64,000 nucleotides of DNA from Medicago truncatula. Taxonomy: Eukaryota > Streptophyta > Magnoliopsida > Fabales > Fabaceae. A model generated the notes under the pieces. It was not told where the DNA came from. It searched no databases and worked only from the letters and a program-made list of their open reading frames with translations. Both the position numbers and the translations under genes were made by a program. Location: NCBI RefSeq assembly GCF_003473485.1, contig NC_053048.1, forward strand, positions 49,783,755-49,847,754. The letters run 5' to 3'. Positions 23,051 to 33,024 of the stretch are shown here, piece by piece; positions within the stretch are counted from its first letter, which is position 1; the number at the start of each line of letters is the position of its first letter.

Positions 23051-26000
23051 TGTAATATCTCGCTGAATTTGTAATAAACTGTCGAATTAGTTGAGCATGT
23101 CAGAACGGAAATAATTTCTAAAGGGTTAAATATTTATTGAGAAAAGCGAAGATATTCGGTAAATATCTCGCATATCATTCCAACGGACTTAAGGAATTAA
23201 AGGGTTACAAATTAACAAAGGATAATTGTGTCTTTTCCCTTGAAGGGCAAAATGGTAAACTTGCTAATCAAGATTTTTTTTTAAGTGGACCAAGGCTAAT
23301 TCTTCTCTCACTTTCCATATTCTTCTTCTTGATTCTAGAACATTTTCTTCTCCCTTCTCCCTCTAAGAATTCGGTTCCCTCCCTATACTATCTTAACCAC
23401 CAAAACTTCATCAAATTACCATGCATTCACTACATGAATGGTACACATAAGTTTCTAGAGGTGGTTTAAGCAAGAAAAACACTTCAAAACTTTTCACTCC
23501 CTTCTTAATTCCTCAAAACCGCCCCCTCCTTCAACTTTCCAATTCTTCATTTCTCTTTCAAATTTCATGGGAAACCACATATAAGCTTGCTCTAGGGGAC
23601 TCAAGAGTGGTATGATTACAAGGTAAGTGACAAAAATCCATTTTCTCTCTCTTTCCCTTATGAACCGCACCATACACACACCATGTGTATAAACCCCTTT
23701 TCATGGAAATTTATTTAATTCAAACTTTGGTGTATGTTGTATATGTAATTTGAAGATGATTATGTGTGGTAATGGTATTTAGAAACATGGTATGAAGAAT
23801 GATAGAAAGTTAGATGCAATGGTGTGTGAATTTAGGACTTGAGAGTGCGTAAATTGTTCTAATAAGCCATTATAAGTGATCACTGAGTATAGCACGTTGG
23901 AATCTCGTATATTTGGTATAGAAGGTGTGTAAACACGTTTGTATTGTTTCTGGAAAATTTGAGCAGAAATTGAATTGTTTAGAGGGCATAAGTTGTCAGT
24001 TAAGCTGTTTTGAGAAAAATGCCTTAAAAGACTAAGTTGTGAATTTAAACTGCTGTATAAGTGGATCATAGGGCTTACTATACATTTTGGAACATCTGTG
24101 TTAAAGTTTGGGTCGAATTTGATATGAAAAAAATAAATAAAAAAATCATAAGTTGCTAGTTAAACCCTTTGTATAATAGCTTAAGTCGGAATTTAAGTTG
24201 TGTCAGGTATTATCTTGTGATGAACAGTTTAGGAGGGATATGTTGAATTGGTATATGAGCAATGGAAAAAGAATAAGCTGTTCTAATCATGGTAAAAGAG
24301 CTTAAATGGTAATTAAGCTGTTTTGGAGGTGCTTAAATAGCCAAACGACAAACTTCGGGTGCAGGGACTGGAATGAATTTTTTTTGTATATGCTGGTTGA
24401 TGAAGTAAGAGTATGTCACAAATGAGTTGAGTTGTTTCGGAAAGAGCAAGACCTATAAGCCAAGACATATGCTATTTTGGAAAATGGACTATGGAGTTTT
24501 GGAGCTAGCAAAAGCTGCAAATTGTGGATAAGCTGCTTGTAATTTCGGGACTAATGCCAAGGTGAGTTCCTTTAGCTTAGAACCCACCTTTGGGAATGGA
24601 TTATGATTATGTTAGATTAATGAGATAACATGAATAATTAGACCATTTTTATGATTTCTTGTCTTTTGTGCAAGCATGACTACTATGCCATATGAATGAT
24701 ACATTTGAAACAAAATAGATATGAGATAGTAGAATGATTATTTCTTAACTAGGTACAATTATTAGTTATTCTAAAATCTCTTTTATGTTAATAAGTATGT
24801 TTATGTTAGCATAATTGTTGGAGGGAAATTTTATCAAGACAATTGATATGTATAATTATGGTAATGATTTGAAATACAGTCTATGAGTAATATGCTCACA
24901 GTGAATTATAGAAAATCACAGAAAAATGGAAATGAGTAGAAAAACTTGAAATGAGTAACATGATCATAGAAAAAGAAAGAAAGAAATGAATAAATAATAA
25001 TAAATTTGATAAAAACTCTGTTTGCTACAACGAAGAGATAATGTAGCCTATGAGGAACGGCTCATAGTAACGAATGTGAAACTCCGTTTGCTACAACGAA
25101 GAGATAATGTAGCCTGTGAGGAACGGCTCATAGTAACGAATGTGAAACTCCGTTTGCTACAACGAAGAGATAATGTAGCCTATGAGGAACGACTCATAGT
25201 AACGAATGTGAAACTCCGTTTGCTACAACGAAGAGATAATGTAGCCTATGAGGTACGGCTGATAGTAACAATAATGAAATAGTTACCGTTCACCATAACG
25301 AAGAAATAATATGATATATACGCATATAATGAAATGTATAACTAATGATACTCATATTAACATGAAAATTATGTTTAGTATGAATTAGCTACGAAGCAAT
25401 ATCTTATGGGCATTTTGCCAATCATTGGAAATGATGAATTTTAGTTACGGAACTCCGGCTCAGTTAGCCGAAACTTGTTACTATAAAAAAAAAAAGAATC
25501 AGAGACATACTCAAATAAGTATGTCAAAGTATAAGCTATACTAGAATACGATATATTGGATTTATGTTTATGATTATTATTATGATTATGGTGATTATGT
25601 TTATGATTAAAGTTATGAGTATGACTGTATTTATTATTTAATCAATGTAGTATTTCAGACAGTGATTCTAGTTATCCCATTATCGCGCTCAGTTTTGCAT
25701 AATAAAATTGTATAAACCCAAAATGGGTTGAGTTTAGTAACAGATGGCGATCCTAGGTTCCCCGAGGTTGCCTATAGCCTAGGATAGGTGGAACTCACTG
25801 AGACATCTTGTCTCACCCCAATCCCTTTTATTTATTTCAGATATACAAGTTATTATACGACAAGATGGTTCGTGATGAAGAAGAAGTAGCTTGACCATAT
25901 AGAGTACACGTCAGTGGAACTATTTCGGAGGTAACAGGCAAGAAATTCTATGATTTGTTCAGAGAATATCTATTTATTGTAATTTTAATGTATCCGACGC

Positions 26001-26054
26001 CAAGTTTAACACAAATGCTAGATATCCTAGGTGATTTCTAGTAGGGGTGTTTCA
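23051..26054. mobile_element. 3.0 kb solo LTR nested in the copia spacer
   Basis: The segment starts TGTAATATCTCG and ends GGGGTGTTTCA. It is flanked by CACAT at 23046-23050 and 26055-26059, and removing it rejoins the copia spacer. No gag-pol sequence is seen inside. It holds a 4-unit 66 bp tandem repeat. LTRs of this size occur in some plant Ty3 lineages; which lineage this is cannot be settled by eye. Confidence 0.8.
25013..25280. repeat. 66 bp tandem repeat, four units
   Basis: The word TTTGCTACAACGAAGAGATA recurs at 25021, 25087, 25153 and 25219, a constant 66 bp step, with only single-base differences between units. Because 66 is a multiple of three, the array stays open as a 22-residue repeat (LLQRRDNVAYEERLIVTNVK...), most likely by chance. 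A decayed fifth unit follows at 25281. Confidence 0.95.
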
Positions 26055-26504
26055 CACATGCAGATGCTACTCGATGTTTTAACCTTCCATCAAACATTCA
26101 CACATACTGGAAAAAATAAATTTCCATATACAAAGCAACTGCAGAACACACACTGTCTTCACAGAATCACTCCTCCTCAAAGATATAACCATTGAGTGAT
26201 TACTGCACAAACACTCCCCCCTGAACTTATGCATATATACACAAACCTTCAAAGCAGACATATGTTGAAGCTTCTATTGGCACATTATGAGAACAGGCAT
26301 GCATACATAAAAGCAGTAATAGCTCAAAAACGCAGACAATCATCATATAGATGTGTTCCAACATCTCCTGACACATTGTGTCTGCTTAAACTTATTCAGG
26401 TAAACACACAAGCACGTAGGCACGTGCACATAAAACCATACTGGCATTCTTCTTTTACTCCCCCTTTTTAGCCAGAAAATGTGCCAAAATAGGAACCAAA
26501 ACAG

Positions 26505-27300
26505 CTATAGCTCCTCATGTAGACAGATACCCAGCTTGCTCCATAATACCTCAAATTGTTTGACATCCAAAGTTTTTGTAAAAATGTCAGCCAATTGTTC
26601 TTCAGTAGTGACATGCTCCAAAGTTACTACCTTATCTTCAACAAGATTCTTAATGAAGTGATGCCGGATATCAATATGCTTCGTTCTGCTGTGTTGAATG
26701 GGATTCTTGGAGATGTTGATTGCACTTAAGTTATCACAGTACAATGTTAGAACACTTTGTGAAACATCATACTCTTCCAGCATTTGCTTCATCCAGACTA
26801 ACTGAAAGCAGCTACTTCCTGCAGCAATATATTCTAGATACTAGATTGTTGATAGGGACACAGAGTTTTGTTTCTTGCTGAACCAAGATACTAGATTGTT
26901 TCCAAGAAAGAAACAGCCTCCTGAAGTACTCTTTCTGTCATATGCACTACCTGCCCAATCTGCATCACAATAGCCAATCAATTTGGAATTGTCACTGTGA
27001 GAGTATAGAATTCCATAGTCTGTGGTGCCGTTTATGTACTTTAGAATCCTTTTTACTTGTACCAGATGACTCATTTTGGGCTCTGTTTGATATCTTGCAC
27101 ACACTCCTAGAGCAAAAGTTTTGTCAGGTCTGCTTGCTGTAAGATATAGAAGACTTCCAATCATACTTCTGTACAGGCTTTGATCAACAACTACACCATT
27201 TTCATCTTTGGACAACTTTAAGTGAGTTGCTGCTGGTGTTCTCTTATGACTAGCATTATCCAGACCAAAGCCTAACTTTATCCTTCTTTGATTTTGTATG
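26505..27300 (-). pseudogene. Copia reverse transcriptase C-terminus and RNase H relic
   Basis: The minus strand 27215-26841 reads VDQSLYRSMIGSLLYLTASR, DADWAGSAYDRKSTSGG and LGNNLVSWFSKKQNSVSLST. The next open stretch, 26792-26505, reads YCDNLSAINISKNPIQHSRT, KHIDIRHHFIKN and LADIFTKTLD. These are the standard closing motifs of Ty1/copia polyproteins. Between them, about 45 bases containing a repeated AGATACTAGATTGTT destroy the frame where SxxEAEYxA should lie. Upstream, a further frame change occurs near 27280. Confidence 0.85.
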
Positions 27301-27303
27301 GTG

Positions 27304-28166
27304 AGATCCGAGTATAATCACTGTTTTTTTTTTTTTTTTTGTGAGAATTATTTTTTTTTAACCATGTCAGCAGAAAAAAAAATTAATTTCGATTTTTTAT
27401 TTGTATTTAAATAATTTTTTTTTATCTCATTTCGTCGAAATCAAAGAATTGTTTGGGCTTTTGGCCCAATGCAAATTGGATCGCTCCAAACCCAATTTAA
27501 CCGCACACCACACAGATCCGATCCGATATAGCGCGCAAATTGTTTGATTGAATTTTTTAGCGGTATTATACATTTTATTTTTCAACAATTCTACTCATTC
27601 CTCACTGTACATTACTCTCACACACTCCAATCATCAACAACAACACTCTCAGAAGAAGATGGCGAATAACGATGAGGTAGGTTTTCTTTTGTCTCTGGTT
27701 CGATTGTCTGTTTTTGATCTAATTCACAAAAACAGACAATGATCTAATTCACAAAAACAGACAATCGAACCAGAGACAAAAGAAAACCCTACCTCATCGT
27801 TATTTGCCATTCTTCTGAGAGTGTTGTTGATGATTGGAGTGTGTGAGAGTAATGTACAGTGAGGAATGAGTAGAATTGTTGAAAAATAAAATGTATAATA
27901 CCGCTAAAAAATTCAAACAATTTGCGCGCTATATCGGATCGAATTTGTGTGGTGTGCGGTTAGATTGGGCTTGGAGCGATCCAATTTGCATTGGGCCAAA
28001 AGCCCAAACAATTGTTTGATTTCGTCCGACGAAATGAGATAAAAAAAATTATTTAAATACAAATAAAAAATTGAAATTAATTTTTTTTTTTCTAGTGACA
28101 TGGTTAAAAAAAATAATTCTCACAAAAAAAAAAAAAAAAAAAAAAACAGTGATTATTCTCGGATCT
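27304..28166. repeat. Long inverted repeat (hairpin locus) of a gene's 5' end
   Basis: The left arm 27304-27716 (413 bp) and the right arm 27752-28166 (415 bp) are near-identical in inverted orientation around a 35 bp loop. The arms start at AGATCCGAG and end at CGGATCT. Each arm holds, from outside in: A/T-homopolymer tracts, a promoter-like part with GGGCTTTTGGCCCAA (site II-type TGGGCC), a 5'UTR (ACACTCTCAGAAGAAG), a start codon with six codons (MANNDE), and the GT start of an intron. The two first exons face each other. Transcription from either outer promoter would read through the loop into its own complement and give a hairpin RNA. Arms differ by scattered substitutions, for example GCG/GCA in codon 2. 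Confidence 0.95.
27659..27676 (+). pseudogene. Isolated first coding exon MANNDE (left arm)
   Basis: ATG GCG AAT AAC GAT GAG followed by GTAGG, preceded by a plausible leader. The mirror copy is at 27793-27810 on the minus strand. No following exon exists in the window because the intron turns back into the other arm, so this is a duplicated 5' end, not a gene. The parent gene is not identified; six residues are too few to name it. Confidence 0.6.
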
Positions 28167-28175
28167 ATGAAAACG

Positions 28176-28382
28176 GAGAAGGGAAATTCCATCATGGTTG
28201 TTGAATTTGTGAGTTGAGGTTTGGAATGGATGATAGATCGATGAAGAGGGAGAAGAAGGGAGGATTCTATCATGGTTATTAGATTTGTGACGTTAGGCTG
28301 GAAATGGATGAAAGTTTTGTGAAGAGGGAGAAAGGAAGATTGTATCACGGTTGTTGTTGGATTTGTGAATGGGAAGAAGAGA
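28176..28382. repeat. Minisatellite, about 75 bp unit, 2.7 copies
   Basis: Repeating blocks GAAGAGGGAGAA...ATTCTATCATGGTTGTT...GGATTTGTGA...GGAATGGATGA. The minus strand stays open across it (28049-28495) with a repeating pattern of about 26 residues (PTTTVIQSSFLPLHKTFIHF), but no family is recognisable. Confidence 0.75.
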
Positions 28383-29274
28383 GAAACACAAAGAGGAGAG
28401 CGCATATAATAAGACATGAAGTATGAAAACTGCTGTGAATGAAAGGTATTTAAAAGCAACGCAGCCGCACCAACACAAACTAGGGTTACATACAAGGCAA
28501 TAAAAACCGGACCGGACCGTCCGGTTCAACCGTGAACCGAACATAGGTCCGGTCCGGAATAGCAGGAAAACCGCTTTGTTTAAGAATCGGTAGATGAACC
28601 GGAAAACCGGTGAAACCGGATAAAACCGGCGGTTCACGAGGTTTTATGGGTTGGACCGTGTTTGACCTATTTTCTTCACACAAAATCAAAAACAAGATGA
28701 AAACCATTGCCTAAATCTCAGTTCTCTTTTACGTTTCTTTTCACACAACACAAAGAAACCCTCATTCACAGTATTCACTATTAATTAAAGAAAGATTGCA
28801 AGGAGATGAAGAGAAAATTGAACAATCATTTGGTTCAAGAAGAAGATGCACATATTCAGACGAGAGAAGGTGAAGAACAGTAGATTAAAAATAGAAGGAA
28901 AAAAGAAAAATGAAAGATGAACTAATAGAGAGGAAGCTGTGGCGGCTGTTTGTTAAACAGTCTGATTAACCCTAATCCTGCCTTTTTTGAGAGGTTTAAA
29001 AAATCTTCATGAAAAAAAAGCTCTGAAGGGGTTTGAACCCGCGACCATCTGCATACATCCAACAGATTTTGCCACTTCACCCGTAACTGTTTTATTGACT
29101 TATTTTGCTTCCACTAACTGATATCCAATACCAAGCCCCCCTTTTTAAAACCCCAATTAATCCCATTTCCTCTCTTTCCAGAATTGAACGCTACACGGTT
29201 CTGAAAGGTTTTTCACCTCATTTCTGCGATCTGACTGAACCCACAAGGCTGCCATGTACGTCCCTTTCTTCCCC
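28383..29274. other. CCGG-rich segment and tRNA-like B-box, no gene
   Basis: 28500-28640 is dense in CCGGTT/AACCGG words (for example ACCGGACCGGACCGTCCGG), as in many plant DNA-transposon relics. At 29030-29050 GGGGTTTGAACCCGCGACC reads on the minus strand as GGTTCAAACCC, a Pol III B-box-like motif; a weak A-box-like TGGCAAAATCTGTTGG lies upstream of it on that strand. A SINE remnant is possible. Confidence 0.35.
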
Positions 29275-30370
29275 ATTATCCTTCGATTTCTGCTCAAAGG
29301 TGTGATTGTTATGGAGATTTCGTCCATGGTATGTTCACTAAACTAATTTTCACATTAATGCTATTTTATTCATTTTGATTTTGTGGATTTTGATTGCCTC
29401 AGTTTTCATGATAAAGGGGAATGCTTGAAATCCTATTATGATTTATGATTGTAATCATTATATTCATTGTGATTGTGTCAATTACCTTGCTTCCCAATGC
29501 TTCAAATTAGGGTTTCAATATTTGGGGATTAGATGTTTCAAATTTGTTCTTATGCTTTGTTGTTGTTTATGTTTATTATTTTGCTTTAATTTTCTTTATC
29601 GTTATTCAAGTCTCTGTTTCAAATTTTGAATATGCTTCTCAAATTTTGAAACCTTGGTGTAAAGACACAAGATAAACTATATTTTGTTTGTCAAATTTTG
29701 AAATAGATTTGTAGAAAGTAAAATTCTATGTTATTTCTATTGTTCGTCAATCCTTGAATTTTGAAATTTAGAGTCTTCACGTTAAAAAGAGGGTGAATTA
29801 GGCCTTAAAAATAGGAAAAATTTCCAGCTGAAATTATTATTATTATTATTATTTCCTTAAATCCTAGGCATCCATTTCTTCCTCATTTTGCATCGATTCT
29901 CTGCTCAAAGATGTGATTGTTATGCAGATTTCCTCCATAATAACTTATTAATGGTATGATCTCATATTAAGGATTCTATTAATTCAATGATTTTTTTCTA
30001 TTGTTTGTCAAACCTTGATTTTTTTTTTTTTAAATTGGGGATTTTATTGTTTTACCTATTGTTTGTCAATCCTTGAATTTTCAGATTTAGATTTTCCACG
30101 TTTTCTGATATAGGATGAGATTTTTGTGTTGAAATTGTGATTATATTGTATATATATTGAATCTGTTTGGAATAGAATGTTTTTTTTCCCAATATAAATA
30201 AAATTTCCTTCTTATTGAAAGAATACCCTCATATTTTCTGCCTCATTTAAAGATCTTTTGAGTTTGCATTTATTTCCTATTATTATTATTTAGGGTGATT
30301 TAGGCCTTAAAAATAGGGAAAATTTCCCTATTATTATTGTTATTATTAAGATTATTTCCTTGAATCGTGC
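29275..30370. repeat. Diverged tandem duplication of about 500-600 bp
   Basis: The words CTGCTCAAAGGTGTGATTGT (29291) and CTGCTCAAAGATGTGATTGT (29901), TTTGTCAATCCTTGAATTTT-type blocks (29745, 30065), and AGGCCTTAAAAATAGG (29798, 30303) come in the same order in two successive units. (ATT)n tracts follow each AGGCCTT block. Non-coding. Confidence 0.6.
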
Positions 30371-30391
30371 TTAGTAGTTTTTCTCCAGCTT

Positions 30392-30605
30392 GAACACACG
30401 TGTGCAAATGTTGTTACTTGAAAGTCCATGAAAATAGACACTCCAACCATGAATAGTGTGTAGTGGGCTTTGATAAATCCTTCAAAATGTAATCCTGAAC
30501 AAGAACACGTACAGATGTTGTTGCTTAAGAATCCTTGAAAATAGCCACTCCAACCATGACCAATGTGTAGTGGGGTTTGATAATTCCTTGAAAATAGCCA
30601 CCACT
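30392..30605. repeat. 105 bp tandem repeat with ACGTG elements, upstream of a TATA box
   Basis: Two units (from 30392 and 30497) share ATGTTGTT...CACTCCAACCATGA...GTGTAGTGGG. Unit 1 has a palindromic ACACACGTGTG (G-box core CACGTG) and unit 2 has ACACGTAC. Such cores are bound by plant bZIP/bHLH factors; regulation is an inference. Confidence 0.65.
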
Positions 30606-30663
30606 ACAAGTCATTGGTCGTTCCTCATGAGAAACCAGTAACTTTCTAATTCTCTTCTCTTCC

Positions 30664-30671
30664 TATAAATA
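30664..30671 (+). promoter_or_regulatory. TATA box of a candidate small transcript
   Basis: TATAAATA in the context TTCCTATAAATAGACACTTTCC, followed about 30 bases later by a pyrimidine-rich, initiator-like stretch. Confidence 0.5.
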
Positions 30672-30694
30672 GACACTTTCCTCAAGTTCTTATT

Positions 30695-31000
30695 CACAGT
30701 ATATTCTCCCCTCTCTATTAGAAACAAATATCAGGCAAAGTATGTTGTAGTATTTTACAAAAATAATATACTTACATTTATGTTTCAGATTATTTACTGT
30801 ATGCAATGTTACTAATGTGTATCACATCAATTGTAGGATGTCAATGATGCAAGTTACTGCAATCTCTGACATTGTGTGTGGAAACACGAGCATCAAAATT
30901 ATATGCTAGTCACCATATCTTTAATTATATTCCATCTTGTATCTCTTCTATTTTGATGAATGAAATAATATAACTTTATTACTGTCAAAAAAAATCATGA
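30695..31000 (+). ncRNA. Candidate short spliced transcript with a 23-codon ORF
   Basis: Downstream of the TATA box a leader ends in GGCAAA followed by GTATGT (donor 30740) and an acceptor TTGTAG at 30836. The second exon opens at once with an ATG (30838-30909) coding MSMMQVTAISDIVCG and eight more residues before TAG. A 3' tail follows with TTGTATCT and AATGAAATAATATAA, usable as plant poly(A) signals. All parts are generic; I recognise no known small-peptide or ENOD40/IPS-type gene. The whole could be a transposable-element transcript. No expression evidence is available. Confidence 0.3.
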
Positions 31001-31033
31001 ACCTCGTTTATACAACCTTTGTTTATTTTTTTT

Positions 31034-32433
31034 GCTTAAATACAGTTTTACCCCCTATTTTGATTGAATTTGAATTTTACACCTCTTATTTTGAAACTCA
31101 GAATTTTACCCCTTATTTTAATTGAATCTGGATTTTGTCCCCCCTATTTTATGTTTTTCAGGATTTTCACCCCCACCCATCACATTTGAGTTCATTTTGG
31201 CTAATATGGTGGTGTTTGACTTGGTTTAAATTATATTAAACAAATATCTATCTAATCAACTATTTATATAAAATGTACTTATTTTTACTTTTTATTTTTT
31301 TAATGAAAAAAATTTGTATAATTTTTTTCTTTAGAAAAAACAAAAAAGATACTAGAAAAAATGTAGGATAAACAAAAGAAAATGTAAGACTATGATTTTT
31401 TTTAAAAATAAATAAGAATATAAAGAACCAGAAAAATAAAGAAACAATAAAAAAATATTAATTCAGTAAAAAAATAAAAAGAAAACGCAAAAAATAGCAA
31501 ACAATAAAAATAAGAGAAAAAATTCAATTAAAAATACGTGAAAAAACTAATTTGTACCTCTAAATATTTTCTATTTTCATACAAGTTTTATACATTTTTT
31601 TTATGATTTGTTTAAGTATTTTTCCAGTTTTTATTTCGATTTGTTTGAAAAAAAAAATATTCCAAATATTTTCATAAAAAAATAACATTTAATATAAATA
31701 ATTAATTATGTAGATAATTTCCTAAAAAAATATTTAATATGAAGATATTTATATAATATAATTTAAGTCAAGTAAGCACTACCGCATTAACTAAAATAAA
31801 CTCAAATGTGGTGGGGGCAAAATCTTTATAAAATTTATGTTTACTAATGATTTGTAGTTTTGTACTATCAAATTTGGAACTTGATGATAGCTACCGGTTA
31901 ATGTGCATAATATAAATATATATTAAATTTTGGGAGCATTTAAAAAATTGCATAAAATTTATTTGTGACAGAATATTTTATATTATTCTGTCCCAAAAGA
32001 TATTTTAAAAAATAAATTAGATTTACATTAATTTCATTTTGTCCCTAACTCCGACACAACATTGGGACGGAATATAAGTATTCTGTCACAACTTTGGGAC
32101 GGAAACAAAGATTTGTTAAAAATAAATAACTGCATTCCATCTCACATTCCGTCTCAAATATGTGACGGACAAAATAATTCCGTCCCCAACTGATTGCGAC
32201 ATCACTATTTGTGACGAAAGAAAAATGTTGCAAATTCCGTCCCAGATTTTAATTGTGACGGATGTTTACACTATTGTGCGACGGAAAATTACGTCCCAAA
32301 TCAATGTTTTTCTAGTAGTGAGGGGACAAAATTCAAATTCAATCAAATTAGAGGGGGTAAAATTCTGAATTTTAAAATAGGAGGGATAAAATCCAAATTC
32401 AATCAAAATAGGAGGGTAAAACCGCATTTAAGC
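31034..32433. mobile_element. Fold-back DNA element with long inverted ends and a nested CACTA-like piece
   Basis: The left end GCTTAAATACAGTTTTACC and following 200 bp (TTTTGATTGAATTTGAATTT, CACATTTGAGTTCATTTTGG) recur inverted at the right end (to 32433). The right arm is split by about 490 bp (31810-32320) not present in the left arm. That insert is rich in GGGACGGAAT/ATTCCGTCCC subterminal words and ends TTTTTCTAGTAGTG, the complement of CACTACTAGAAAAA, a typical CACTA terminus. Its other terminus and clear target duplications were not found. Confidence 0.55.
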
Positions 32434-33024
32434 CATACTTTTTTGGATGTAATTTGTTGCATCATATGGTGAATATTATCATGAATCAATTTTAGACAAC
32501 TTTGTTTTAGTTTTTTTGGATGTAAGTAGTAACATAATATCATCATGATATTATGAACCTCTTTGTGGTGAAAGTTTAATGAATAATATTTTGATATTTA
32601 AGTATGTTCATGTTCATGACTATTTTCATCTACAAAATAATATGTTGATAGCAAGTGAAGAGAAGAGGAAATAATTATGTTTTTTAATTAAACAATAAGG
32701 GTATTGTAATAATTTCATAATGTCAAATAATTTTTTTGGAAAAAACCATTAAACTCCAGATTAATCGCCCACCATAGGTGGGTCGGAAAGCGATGTGAAA
32801 GCAAAAAAAAAAGAAAAAGAATTTAAAAAAAAAAAATGACGTGTAAGTGTCACGTCAGTGCCGTTAGAGGTCACTTAACAGCAGAGACTAAAAGCTATGA
32901 CCGAAAATTTTGTAGAGACTAAGAAGTGTGATTTGTTTTTATAGAGATTAAAAGCAAAACAAATATTTATAGGGACCAAAAACTTAATTAATACTGCAAT
33001 TAAACATGCGACTATAAACAATCG
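32434..33024. other. Intergenic, no gene
   Basis: AT-rich sequence. It contains one MULE-like end word (TAGGGACCAAAAACTTAATT near 32970) without a matching opposite end, and a short inverted pair TGACGTG/CACGTCA at 32839-32866. Confidence 0.4.

Larger units (their letters stand above)
21727..27303 (-). mobile_element. Ty1/copia retrotransposon, 5' half lost, inserted in the Athila-like element
   Basis: The visible parts on the minus strand are, in order: the end of reverse transcriptase (27303-26841), RNase H (26792-26505), a long spacer, a purine tract AAAGGGGGAGAT (22723-22734), and the 3' LTR (21727-22722). The Athila ORF is interrupted exactly at the LTR end, so copia is the younger insertion. 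Gag, protease, integrase, most of reverse transcriptase and the 5' LTR are missing: the element stops at 27303, where the inverted-repeat locus begins. A solo LTR splits the spacer at 23051-26054. Confidence 0.75.

Noticed and set aside
25013-25280. CRISPR-like regular repeat
   Set aside because: Direct tandem units of 66 bp with no variable spacers, in a plant LTR. It is a minisatellite.
28049-28637. Minus-strand open frames next to the hairpin
   Set aside because: They follow from the minisatellite and CCGG-rich composition; no recognisable protein.
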